Below are positions 32,706 through 40,532 of a stretch of DNA of 64,000 nucleotides, one piece after another. The translations under genes and the position numbers were made by a program. The notes beneath the pieces were generated by a model. The model was given only the letters and a program-made list of their open reading frames with translations, made no database searches and was not told the DNA's origin. How positions within the stretch are numbered: position 1 is the stretch's first letter; every line of letters starts with the position of its first letter. Source of the DNA: JBARKJ01 sp049801375 (lineage in GTDB: Bacteria; Nitrospirota; JACRHJ01); assembly GCA_049801375.1 (NCBI GenBank), contig JBARKJ010000046.1, positions 1-64,000 of the forward strand, written 5' to 3'.

Positions 32706-35030
32706 TTAGAACATCGACCCCATGGAAAATTCAAATTTTCCAGATCTATCACCCAGCTGCTTGTTAAGGACGTAACCATACTCGAGCCTGATAAGCCCCA
32801 TTGGAGAAGTCCACCTTAAACCGGCGCCGGCGGTATATTTCAGCTTGCTTAAATCGAAACCCTCGCCGTCGTCGAAAGCCCGTCCGGCGTCCACGAAGGT
32901 CACGCCCCTGAGTTTTACGGCGGGGAACAGCGGGAAAGTGTATTCTCCGTTGAATACTAATTCTTTATTGCCGCCCTTCGGGTCTCCGAGCGGCGATATC
33001 GAAACGGACTTGGGGACTATGGGTTCCAGTTTCACAATCGGAAAACGCGGGCCTGCGGTGCCCCAGTCAAGGCCCCGCACGGTGTCGATGCCGCCGACAA
33101 AGAACCTCTCGTTTAACGGGATCGGACGCCCCTGCAATCCCGCGGCATATCCGGCCCTGCCGTGAATGGAAAACGCGGTGTCGAAGTAGAACGGGAAGTA
33201 CCAGGTGCTGTCGCCTACCATCTTATAAAATGCGTTATCGCCGCCGAGAAAGGTCGCGGCGTACTCAGCGTATATCGAGTTGTTGCTTCCCCGCCTGGGG
33301 TCCAGGTAGTTGTCTCTGCTGTCCCGGTAGAAATTGACCCCGAATTTGCCGGTGGTCTTAAACTCCTGGCTCTGCTGGAAGAGGGGGCTGGTCGCTATTG
33401 AGTTATCCACGTCGAAATAGTTCTCGGAGGACCAGGAATAGGAACCGGTTATGCCCCAGTAATCCAGGAAACGACGGCCAAGACTCAGGCTCGCGCCGGC
33501 GGATTTGTCCGAATAGCCGGTATAAGTCCTTTGATCTTTAAAGAGGTCTATGCGGAGCGATACGGGCCTGTTCAGAAGCCACGGCTCCAGGAAGCTTACG
33601 TCGAAGTCCTGCGTGCGCGCGCCGAACTCTCCCTTGAACTTAAGCATTTCGCCGAGTCCCAGGAAGTTGTTCTGCGTGATCTCGCCTATTCCCACCAGCC
33701 TGTCTATCGTGCTGTACCCGCCGCCGATGCTGAAGGAGCCGGTGGATTTCTCCTTAACCTTGACGTTTAAGTCCACCGTGTCCTTCTGTTCCTTCCTGTC
33801 GGGGACGATCTGCACGTCCTCGAAGAAGTCCAGGTTCTTGAGCCTTTCGTAGCTCCGTTTCAGACTGGTGGTATCGTATATCTCGCCCTCGTCGAACTTA
33901 AGCTCGCGCCGTATTATCTTGTCCCGCGTCTTTACGTTCCCGGAGATGTTTATCCTGTTCACGAATATCTGGTCGCCCTCGCTTACCTCCAGCGTAACGT
34001 CCACCAGCCTCTTCTCGGCGTTCGGCTTAATGACCGGGGAGATCGAGGCGAACGCATAGCCCTTTGAGCCGTACATGTCGGTAAGGGCGACTACGTCGTC
34101 TTTCATCAGGTCCCGGTTCATGATCTCGCCCGGCTTGCTCTTGACCTTGGCCATCAGTTCCTTGCCGGTAAAGACTTTGTTGCCGGAGACGTCAATCGTA
34201 CCGTAGCGGAACTGTTCGCCCTCATGGATGGGTATGGTGATGGAGAGGCTTTTCTTGTCCGCGGACAGGTCCACCTTGGGCTCGCCGACGTTTACCTGGA
34301 TGTAGCCGTTGTTGTAATAAAGGCCCTTTATCCTGTCGATGTCCTGGGAGAGGTCCACCACCTTGTACGTCCCGGTCTTCATAATCCAGGACCAGAGCGT
34401 AATGTATTTTTTGGTGGACATGACCTTCTTTATTTTTTTGGCGCTGATCTTTTCGTTCCCGATGAAGGTAACTTTACTTATGCGTACCTTATCGCCCTCT
34501 TTTATCTGGTATATTACCCGCACGTCCCTCTTCGTCTCTTTTAGTACCGGGAGGACCTGCGCGTTGTAATATCCCTCGTCCTGGTAGAAAAGCCGGAGCT
34601 TCTCCGCGTTCTCTTCCACCAGCGACGGATTATATATTGAATAAGCCGTGAGGTTTACCTTCTCCCGGAGTTTCGTGCTCTCAAGTTTTTTGTTCCCCTC
34701 GAAATTGAACGACGCGAGAATCGGCCGCTCGACGACGGTGAACGTCAGCCTGAGTCCCCCCTGATAACCCTCCGCGTCCACCTTTATATCGCTGAAATAT
34801 CCCATCCGGTAGATGTTCGCCACGTCCTGGCGGACCTTGGACGGGACAAAAAGGTCCCCGACCTTAAGAGACATCTTCGAGCGGATGGTATCGGTCTCGA
34901 CCTTCTTGTTACCCACTATCTGGATATCGGTTACCTTGGCCGCTTCATCGGCGAAAACCGGGAGAGCGAGAGCTAATAGGTAAATGGAGAAGGTTAAGAA
35001 CAGAAATTTTCTAATGCGGGGAAAACCCAA
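32706..35030 (-). CDS. bamA: Outer membrane protein assembly factor BamA
   Basis: BamA is the outer-membrane pore of the BAM complex. After a signal peptide (cleavage after 'LALPVFA') come five POTRA repeats over roughly residues 30-430, starting 'KVTDIQIVGNKKVETDTIR', and then the 16-strand Omp85 barrel ending in the canonical C-terminal Phe ('FSMGSMF'). The barrel's 'VRGLDWGT' corresponds to the lid-lock VRGF/Y motif. I start at TTG 35028-35030, which has a perfect AGGAGG six bases upstream, giving 774 residues. Longer in-frame starts would place 32 residues before the signal peptide. First gene of the LPS operon. Confidence 0.94.
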   Translation of the reverse strand: MGFPRIRKFLFLTFSIYLLALALPVFADEAAKVTDIQIVGNKKVETDTIRSKMSLKVGDLFVPSKVRQDVANIYRMGYFSDIKVDAEGYQGGLRLTFTVVERPILASFNFEGNKKLESTKLREKVNLTAYSIYNPSLVEENAEKLRLFYQDEGYYNAQVLPVLKETKRDVRVIYQIKEGDKVRISKVTFIGNEKISAKKIKKVMSTKKYITLWSWIMKTGTYKVVDLSQDIDRIKGLYYNNGYIQVNVGEPKVDLSADKKSLSITIPIHEGEQFRYGTIDVSGNKVFTGKELMAKVKSKPGEIMNRDLMKDDVVALTDMYGSKGYAFASISPVIKPNAEKRLVDVTLEVSEGDQIFVNRINISGNVKTRDKIIRRELKFDEGEIYDTTSLKRSYERLKNLDFFEDVQIVPDRKEQKDTVDLNVKVKEKSTGSFSIGGGYSTIDRLVGIGEITQNNFLGLGEMLKFKGEFGARTQDFDVSFLEPWLLNRPVSLRIDLFKDQRTYTGYSDKSAGASLSLGRRFLDYWGITGSYSWSSENYFDVDNSIATSPLFQQSQEFKTTGKFGVNFYRDSRDNYLDPRRGSNNSIYAEYAATFLGGDNAFYKMVGDSTWYFPFYFDTAFSIHGRAGYAAGLQGRPIPLNERFFVGGIDTVRGLDWGTAGPRFPIVKLEPIVPKSVSISPLGDPKGGNKELVFNGEYTFPLFPAVKLRGVTFVDAGRAFDDGEGFDLSKLKYTAGAGLRWTSPMGLIRLEYGYVLNKQLGDRSGKFEFSMGSMF

Positions 35031-35068
35031 AAATCGCCTCCTTGATACTCGCCCTTTTAAAGTGCCAT

Positions 35069-35098
35069 AATATAGCACTACGGCCATGACGCTGTAAA
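35069..35098 (-). promoter_or_regulatory. Promoter upstream of bamA
   Basis: On the minus strand TTTACA (35093-35098) and TATATT (35069-35074) are 18 bases apart, each matching 5 of 6 sigma-70 positions. Transcription would begin near 35062, about 30 bases before the TTG start of bamA. This is the only clear promoter before the long lipid A/core gene run. It is read from sequence only. Confidence 0.5.
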
Positions 35099-35109
35099 CA
35101 AAAAAATTC

Positions 35110-36234
35110 TTAGAAAAACTCCGCAATTACCCGGTTTGAGGCTAGGACTCCGCGCATCGTCAGGAAGGCTTTGCCCTCGCTTATGACCATATATCCAGCA
35201 TCCGCCATTTTCATGGCTATTGAACCATATTCATCCAGAAAATCCTTCCCGAATCTTGTTTCGTATTCTTCCAGCGAAAACCCGTCGCTCTTCCTTAAAC
35301 CAAGCATCAGGAATTCCCGTTCCCGCTCCCCGGGTGTCAGGACCTCAGAGGACTCCGCCGGGCTTTCTCCCTTTTCCAGCCTTTCGATATACCGGGCGAT
35401 ATCCGGAACATTCCAGGCGGCATGGCCTTCAGCCCGCGAATGCGCGCCCGCGCCGAAACCGATAAAATCGCACGCGGACCAGTAGTTCAGGTTATGCGCG
35501 CACTCATGGCCGGGGCGGGCGAAATTGGAAATCTCGTAACGCGCGTATCCGGCTTCCGAAAGCCGGCTGACCGCCTGGAGATACATCTCCACCTGCACCG
35601 TCTCCGGCGGAAGGGTCAGAAGTCCGGCCTTCTGCATCGCGTGAAACTCCGTCCCCTCCTCTATGGACAGGTCGTACAGGGAGATGTGTTCGGGTGAAAG
35701 GCTGATGGCTTCGTCGAGCGAATTCTGCCACCGCTTCATGTCCTGCCCGGGAAGCGAGTAGATGAGGTCGATGCTGATGTTATCTATCCCGGACGCCCGC
35801 AGTTCGTCCACGGCCCGCTTTATCTCACCCGGGCCGTGTATCCTCCCCAGCGTCCGAAGCTCCTCCGGGTCGAACGATTGCGCGCCCAGGCTTACCCTGT
35901 TCACCCCGAGGGCCTGAAGCGCGGAAAAATCAATGTGTCCCAGTGCACCGGGGTTCGCTTCGACGGTTAACTCCGTGCCTGCCTCCGGGTTGAAATATTC
36001 TCCGATGCCCTCCAGCAGGAGGCGCAGGCTTTCCATCGGCAGGACCGTGGGCGTGCCGCCGCCGACGTAAATGCTTAAAGGGTCTATTCCGATGCCCCGC
36101 ATCCGCATCTCTTTCAAGATGGCCAGGACATATTTCTTCGCTATTTCTTTATCGAACGGGATGGAATTGAAGGAGCAGTAACGGCACTTGCGGACGCAGA
36201 AAGGGATGTGGAAATAAAGCCCGGCCTTCTTCAA
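35110..36234 (-). CDS. hemW: Radical SAM haem chaperone HemW (HemN-like)
   Basis: This 374-residue radical SAM protein has 'LYFHIPFCVRKCRYCSFNS' (CxxxCxxC cluster motif), 'YVGGGTPTVLP', 'VEANPGAL', 'GAQSFDPEELRTLGR', and the HemW C-terminal HTH-like region with 'REREFLMLGLRKSDGF'. HemW transfers haem to respiratory enzymes; it lacks true coproporphyrinogen dehydrogenase activity. The start is TTG 36232-36234, overlapping the preceding stop as TTGA. It ends about 80 bases before bamA. HemN itself remains a weaker alternative. Confidence 0.88.
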   Translation of the reverse strand: MKKAGLYFHIPFCVRKCRYCSFNSIPFDKEIAKKYVLAILKEMRMRGIGIDPLSIYVGGGTPTVLPMESLRLLLEGIGEYFNPEAGTELTVEANPGALGHIDFSALQALGVNRVSLGAQSFDPEELRTLGRIHGPGEIKRAVDELRASGIDNISIDLIYSLPGQDMKRWQNSLDEAISLSPEHISLYDLSIEEGTEFHAMQKAGLLTLPPETVQVEMYLQAVSRLSEAGYARYEISNFARPGHECAHNLNYWSACDFIGFGAGAHSRAEGHAAWNVPDIARYIERLEKGESPAESSEVLTPGEREREFLMLGLRKSDGFSLEEYETRFGKDFLDEYGSIAMKMADAGYMVISEGKAFLTMRGVLASNRVIAEFF

Positions 36235-36689
36235 TCGAGCTTCAGGGTCATCGCTGTCTCGTTGCACTCGTCGGGATACTTGACGCACTTGTTCCGGCAC
36301 TCGGTCCATACCTTCTGCGGGAGGTCGTTTTTGCTGGCCTTACGGAAACCGATTTTATCGAAGAATTCCTGGACGTACGTCAGGACGAAGACTTCCTTAA
36401 CCCCCATCTCGGCGGCCTCTTCCATGCAGGCCCGGACCAGTTTTTTTCCTATGCCCTTCCCGATATGCTCCGGCGCGACCGCAACCGACCTCAGCTCGCC
36501 AAGGCCTTCCCAGCCGACATGGAGCGCGGCCACGCCTATGACTTTTCCGTTTTTTTCATAGACGCTGAAATCGCGGATGGAGTCGTACAGCTCGCCAAGC
36601 GCCCTGGGGAGCATCTCTCCCTTTTCGGCGTAGCGGTTGACCAAGTCCTTTATGACTTTTACGTCCTGGATTCGCGCTTTTCGTATCAT
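36231..36689 (-). CDS. GNAT N-acetyltransferase, short ArgA-like (N-acetylglutamate synthase type)
   Basis: This 152-residue GNAT protein starts 'MIRKARIQDVKVIKDLVNRYA' and has the acetyl-CoA pyrophosphate loop 'VAPEHIGKGIGKKLV'. Its C-terminal 'LTYVQEFFDKIGFRKASKNDLPQKVWTEC' stretch is typical of stand-alone N-acetylglutamate synthases of arginine synthesis. 'CRNKCVKYPDECNETAM' is a Cys-rich ending found in this subgroup. The ATG shares a base with the upstream stop (TGATG). No other arg gene is nearby, so arginine synthesis is inferred from the family. Confidence 0.8.
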   Translation of the reverse strand: MIRKARIQDVKVIKDLVNRYAEKGEMLPRALGELYDSIRDFSVYEKNGKVIGVAALHVGWEGLGELRSVAVAPEHIGKGIGKKLVRACMEEAAEMGVKEVFVLTYVQEFFDKIGFRKASKNDLPQKVWTECRNKCVKYPDECNETAMTLKLD

Positions 36690-37225
36690 CAGCCGACCTG
36701 AGAAAAGCCCTTTTCGAGCGCGGATATGTTCGCGGTAAGGAGATGCCTGTTCCTGGGTGGGAGCGATTCTTCGAGGGCCTTCATTACATGGCCGATGGAG
36801 GCCGCGCCGGAGACCTTCAAGTATGCGCCGAGCAGGACCATGTTGACCACGCGCGGGTTTCCTATTTCCTCCGCTATCTCGTTCGCGGCTACATTAAGTA
36901 CCTTTCTGCCCGGCCTCTTGACGACCGTCTTGACGAGAGAGGAATTCAGGATTATGAACCCGCCGCGCCCGACCTTATCGGAGAACTTGACGGCGGAGGC
37001 CTCGTTCATGGCGATGAGCGCGCCGGGGCTGTCCACCACCGGAGAGCCGATCTCTTCATCGGATATTATTACGGTGCAGTTGGCGGTGCCGCCGCGCATC
37101 TCCGCGCCGTATGAAGGGAACCATGTCACATGCTTCCCGCCCAGCATCCCCGCCCACGCCAGGAGCTTGCCTGCCAGCAGGACTCCCTGGCCGCCGAAGC
37201 CCGCAATTAATACGTCGCTTTTCAC
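36689..37225 (-). CDS. 2-oxoacid:acceptor oxidoreductase, gamma subunit
   Basis: The 178 residues starting 'VKSDVLIAGFGGQGVLLAGKLLAWAG' are the gamma domain of pyruvate/2-ketoisovalerate/2-oxoglutarate:ferredoxin oxidoreductases, with 'VTWFPSYGAEMRGGTANC' as further signature. I start at GTG 37223-37225, which overlaps the beta-subunit stop as GTGA. The enzyme oxidatively decarboxylates 2-oxoacids to acyl-CoA with ferredoxin. Beta and gamma are present, but alpha is not adjacent. Confidence 0.9.
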   Translation of the reverse strand: MKSDVLIAGFGGQGVLLAGKLLAWAGMLGGKHVTWFPSYGAEMRGGTANCTVIISDEEIGSPVVDSPGALIAMNEASAVKFSDKVGRGGFIILNSSLVKTVVKRPGRKVLNVAANEIAEEIGNPRVVNMVLLGAYLKVSGAASIGHVMKALEESLPPRNRHLLTANISALEKGFSQVG

Positions 37226-37968
37226 AGACGTTTCCCGCCGTCTTTGAATACCTTCACCGGGAAAACATCCTGCATCGGCCCGGCCACCCATTCCATCGCC
37301 TTCAGGGGGTCCATCCCCCAGTTCGTCGGGCACAGCGAGAGGACCTCGACGAAAGTAAAACCCTTGCCCGCAAGCTGGTACTCGAAGGCCTTCCTTATGG
37401 CGTTCTTCGTCTTGACGACGTTTTTCTTGCTGTCTATCGCGGTGCGCTCCACGTAATACGGCGCCTCCAGCGTCGCTATCATCTCCGCCGCCCGCAGGGG
37501 ATATCCGTCCTCTTCGGGTTTTCTGCCCCTTGGAGTCGTGGTAGTTTTCTGGTTTATCAATGTCGTGGGGGCCATCTGGCCGCCGGTCATCCCGTATGTC
37601 GCGTTGTTCACGAATATGACCGTGAAGTTCTCGCCCCTGTTGGCGGCGTGTATAATCTCCGCGGTCCCGATGGCGGCAAGGTCCCCGTCGCCCTGGTAGC
37701 TGAATATCAGCCTGTCCGGGAGGACCCGTTTCATCCCGGTGCATGCCGCCGGGGGCCGTCCGTGGGCGACTTCGAGCATATCGAAATTAAAATAGTCGTA
37801 AGCGAACACGGCGCATCCGACGGGCGCGATGCCGATGGTCTTTCCGCGCATCCCCAAATCGTCTATCGCCTGGGCGATCATCCTGTGCAGAGTGCCGTGG
37901 CTGCAACCCGGACAGAATCGAAACGGCGCGGGCTTCAAGGACTTCGGCCTTACGGAAATCTGCTTCAA
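37222..37968 (-). CDS. 2-oxoacid:acceptor oxidoreductase, beta (TPP-binding) subunit
   Basis: This 248-residue subunit has 'FCPGCSHGTLHRMIAQAI', the TPP/Mg motif 'FSYQGDGDLAAIGTAEIIHAA' with 'FVNNATYGMTGGQMAPTT', and 'VEVLSLCPTNWGM', most like 2-ketoisovalerate and 2-oxoglutarate:ferredoxin enzymes (VorA/KorB type). The start is TTG 37966-37968 with GAGGT upstream. The gene normally follows an alpha subunit. Here the bases before it hold only 125 nt and then a plus-strand tRNA, so the complex must borrow alpha from elsewhere or be incomplete. Confidence 0.9.
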   Translation of the reverse strand: MKQISVRPKSLKPAPFRFCPGCSHGTLHRMIAQAIDDLGMRGKTIGIAPVGCAVFAYDYFNFDMLEVAHGRPPAACTGMKRVLPDRLIFSYQGDGDLAAIGTAEIIHAANRGENFTVIFVNNATYGMTGGQMAPTTLINQKTTTTPRGRKPEEDGYPLRAAEMIATLEAPYYVERTAIDSKKNVVKTKNAIRKAFEYQLAGKGFTFVEVLSLCPTNWGMDPLKAMEWVAGPMQDVFPVKVFKDGGKRL

Positions 37969-38052
37969 TAATACCTCAAGTAAATGGTGCTCATGACGGG
38001 GAACGAGTTGGAACAGCCTCTAAAGTGTCCCGTGTTCTGCTATAATTTTATC

Positions 38053-38080
38053 TTGACAAACCGTCGGACGCTCTGTTAAT
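38053..38080 (+). promoter_or_regulatory. Promoter of the tRNA-Phe gene
   Basis: TTGACA (38053-38058) is a perfect -35 box; GTTAAT (38075-38080), 16 bases further on, is a 4/6 -10 box. The start point would be about seven bases before the mature tRNA 5' end at 38094. This fits a strong stable-RNA promoter. Confidence 0.55.
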
Positions 38081-38093
38081 TTATTGACCTCGT

Positions 38094-38169
38094 GCCGAGG
38101 TAGCTCAGATGGTAGAGCAGAGGCCTGAAAAGCCTCGTGTCCGCAGTTCGATTCTGCGCCTCGGCACCA
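38094..38169 (+). tRNA. tRNA-Phe (anticodon GAA), CCA encoded
   Basis: 76 bases fold as a complete cloverleaf. The acceptor stem is GCCGAGG with CCTCGGC, the D-arm GCTC/GAGC, and the anticodon stem GAGGC/GCCTC with loop CTGAAAA, so the anticodon is GAA (Phe). The T-arm CGCAG-TTCGATT-CTGCG carries the standard TTCGA loop. Discriminator A and CCA are encoded at 38166-38169. It ends eight bases before the convergent end of the radical SAM gene. It could act as an integration site for mobile DNA, but no element was seen beside it. Confidence 0.97.
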
Positions 38170-38176
38170 TTTTTTC

Positions 38177-39562
38177 CTACCGCTTCACTTCCGTGTACTC
38201 CGACGCTTCCTTTTCCGCCTTCATTTTCTCCCATGCCTTATCCGCGATCCTGCAGTATTCCTCGGAGTATTTATCCAGATCCGGCGCCAGGTCGGTCAGA
38301 ATCTTCTCCGCGCCTTCATGCGTGGGCCGCGCCCCGGAGGCCAGGACCGATTCGCGGACGAACTCCGGCTTGTCTATCATCATGCACGGGGTCAGCATGT
38401 TCGGGTTCGTCTTCTGCCGCGCGCGGATCATCTTGAAGAACGACGACATCAGCGCGTCTTTTATCGTCGTATTCCTGATGTTGTCCACGGCGAAATGGCA
38501 GAATACGCAGGGTTCGATATCTCCGTGCGCGTTCACGTGCAGGTATTTCCTGCCGCCGGCTAAGCACCCGCCCACGACGTGCCCGTCGTTCCAGAAATCA
38601 GCTAACAGTATCGGCTTTGTCCGCCGGACGCGCCAGACCGTCTCCCGGAGCGTGCTTCTCTGCTGGGGCGTGGGCATAAGGTCGATGTTCGGCTCCCTGC
38701 CTATGGGTATGTACGAGAAGAACCAGCCCACCGAGCAGCCCTTTTCAATCATAAGGTCATAGTACTCCTCCGAGGTAATGGTCTCGAAGTTCTTGCGGGT
38801 CGAGGTGCAGGAGAAGCCGAACAGTACCCCGGCCTCTTTCAAAAGGTCCATGGCGTGCATGACCTTCTGGAAATGTCCCTTGCCGCGCCGCAGGTCGGTC
38901 TCCTCCTCGAACCCTTCAAGGCTTATGCAGGGCAGGACGTTGCCAAGCTCGGCAACCTTCTTCACAAGCGTCTCGTCTAAAAGTCCGCCGTGGGTGAAAA
39001 CGAGGAACGCGACATCGTGGTGCTTTTCGAAAATTTCCAGCAGGTCCTTACGGAAGAACGGCTCTCCGCCGGAGACGACGCAGAAGTAAACGCCCATCTC
39101 CTTCATCTGGTTTATGACGCCGTCGACTTCATCGAACGACAGTTCTTCGGTCTTTTTATAGCTGCCGGCGTAGCAGCCGAAGCAGTTCAAGTTGCAGCGC
39201 ATCGAGGGCGATATGACATACAGGCCGGGTGGATAGAAACCGCCCCCTTCGTCCTGAAACGCCTTCCGCTTGTTCGTGCCTACCAGCAACTGGCCGACTA
39301 TGAACGTCTTCACCAGCCTCTTGCGGACGTTCGGGTGGGTCTCCCGGATTATCTTCTTCGCCACCTGCAGACTCGGGTGGCCGTCCATGAACATCTTCCG
39401 GATCTCCCTTATCGCCTTGACGTACTTCTCTTTTTTGGCGAATTTTTCAGCCAGGTAGGTAAACCGGATTACATTTTCGTCTGAACTGTTGCCCAGAATC
39501 CCCAGCAGGGCGTCCGCCGCCTGCGTTATTGTATAATTTCGAAACTGCTCAAAATAACTCAT
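38177..39562 (-). CDS. Radical SAM protein with SPASM-like C-terminus
   Basis: This 461-residue radical SAM enzyme has an all-helical N-terminal 110 residues, the cluster motif 'CNLNCFGC' (CxxxCxxC) near residue 125, 'FCVVSGGEPFFRKDLLEI', and a Cys-rich C-terminus ('GCLAGGRKYLHVNAHGDIEP' followed by CVFCHF and TPCMMID) resembling a SPASM/twitch auxiliary cluster domain. The ATG at 39560-39562 has GGGAGGTG upstream; a GTG 18 bases earlier is part of that ribosome site. It modifies an unknown lipid, peptide or polyketide substrate. It is the promoter-distal end of the polyketide cluster strand, 70 bases after the acyltransferase. Confidence 0.82.
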   Translation of the reverse strand: MSYFEQFRNYTITQAADALLGILGNSSDENVIRFTYLAEKFAKKEKYVKAIREIRKMFMDGHPSLQVAKKIIRETHPNVRKRLVKTFIVGQLLVGTNKRKAFQDEGGGFYPPGLYVISPSMRCNLNCFGCYAGSYKKTEELSFDEVDGVINQMKEMGVYFCVVSGGEPFFRKDLLEIFEKHHDVAFLVFTHGGLLDETLVKKVAELGNVLPCISLEGFEEETDLRRGKGHFQKVMHAMDLLKEAGVLFGFSCTSTRKNFETITSEEYYDLMIEKGCSVGWFFSYIPIGREPNIDLMPTPQQRSTLRETVWRVRRTKPILLADFWNDGHVVGGCLAGGRKYLHVNAHGDIEPCVFCHFAVDNIRNTTIKDALMSSFFKMIRARQKTNPNMLTPCMMIDKPEFVRESVLASGARPTHEGAEKILTDLAPDLDKYSEEYCRIADKAWEKMKAEKEASEYTEVKR

Positions 39563-39632
39563 TACCGCTTCACCTCCCACTACGATTGCAGAGTATGTAA
39601 TTTTTACAAAACAGGGGGCACTAAGTCAAGGA

Positions 39633-40532
39633 TTAATCCCAAAAATAATAAAAATTGAACCATTGTTCAGGGTGGCTGCGCACGTATTTTTCAAATACGG
39701 CGGCGATTTTCCTGATGTTTACCCGCAGGTCATGGTCAACGTCCCCGGTAGCCGTCATCTCTATCGGCGGCTCCGCGACAGGATGGTATTTGCCGTCCTC
39801 TCCCATTATTGTAAACGCGGGTATAAGCGGCACACCGGTTTTCATGGCCAAAAGCGCCGGCCCCCTTGGGAACGCCGCCGGCTTCCCGAAGAAATCCACC
39901 CTGATGCCGGACCTGCTTAAGTCCCGGTCCCCCTGAATCGCCACCAGTTCATTTCTTTTCAGGGCGTTATACGCGCTCAGGGCAAACCCGGCGGGGTTGT
40001 CGGTGGATATTATTTTTATCCCCCTGATATCCTTGTTCCTGTCTAAAAGGCGGTTCTGCTCCTCCGAGTCGTAGAGGTGCTGGACGACGTTTACCTTGAA
40101 CCCGAGGTATTTAAGCAGTATCCCGCCCAGTTCCCAATGGCCTATGTGCGCGGTCAAGATTATCGCGCCCTTCCCGCCCTCGACCGCTTTTTTAATATTG
40201 TCCAGGCCTAAAAATTCCGGCACGCGCGAGGCTATCTCGGCGTCGCTCATCCGCTCGAAACGGAAGAGGTCCAGCAGAAATCTCCCGTGGCTGCGCCAGA
40301 GCTTCCGCACCGTCATGAACTTTTCACGCTGCGGGACGTCCGGGCCCAGGACGTGGTCCAGGTTCCTTACCTGCTCGGGGACGATATTTTCGGATTTATA
40401 ATAGAATAGCCAGTCGGCGATCCTGTCCCCTATCAAGTTGGCGAGAGGGGTCGGGATATATCTCGCCCCCCAGGAGATCCACCAGTAGATGGAGTGCTTG
40501 TCCAGCCTGTAGGAATGAGTCCCTTTAACCAT
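39633..40532 (-). CDS. LpxL/HtrB-like lysophospholipid acyltransferase in the polyketide cluster
   Basis: This 299-residue protein has the acyltransferase HX4E motif 'TAHIGHWELGG', then 'LVAIQGDRDLSRSGIRVDFFGKPAAFPRGPA' region and 'HPEQWFNFYYFWD' at the C-terminus. It is only distantly like the LPS lpxL at 19.7 kb. LpxL-like acyltransferases also occur in dialkylresorcinol and aryl-polyene clusters, where they are thought to attach or transfer acyl chains to the membrane. Here it suggests a lipid-attached product; the link is inference. It overlaps the B12-type radical SAM gene by 8 bases. Confidence 0.85.
   Translation of the reverse strand: MVKGTHSYRLDKHSIYWWISWGARYIPTPLANLIGDRIADWLFYYKSENIVPEQVRNLDHVLGPDVPQREKFMTVRKLWRSHGRFLLDLFRFERMSDAEIASRVPEFLGLDNIKKAVEGGKGAIILTAHIGHWELGGILLKYLGFKVNVVQHLYDSEEQNRLLDRNKDIRGIKIISTDNPAGFALSAYNALKRNELVAIQGDRDLSRSGIRVDFFGKPAAFPRGPALLAMKTGVPLIPAFTIMGEDGKYHPVAEPPIEMTATGDVDHDLRVNIRKIAAVFEKYVRSHPEQWFNFYYFWD

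Noticed and set aside
32706..35126. A longer BamA N-terminus
   Set aside because: It places 32 residues before a clear signal peptide, while TTG 35030 has a perfect AGGAGG at the right distance.
38094..38169. A mobile element integrated at the tRNA-Phe gene
   Set aside because: No integrase, no duplicated tRNA 3' end and no composition change was seen on either side.
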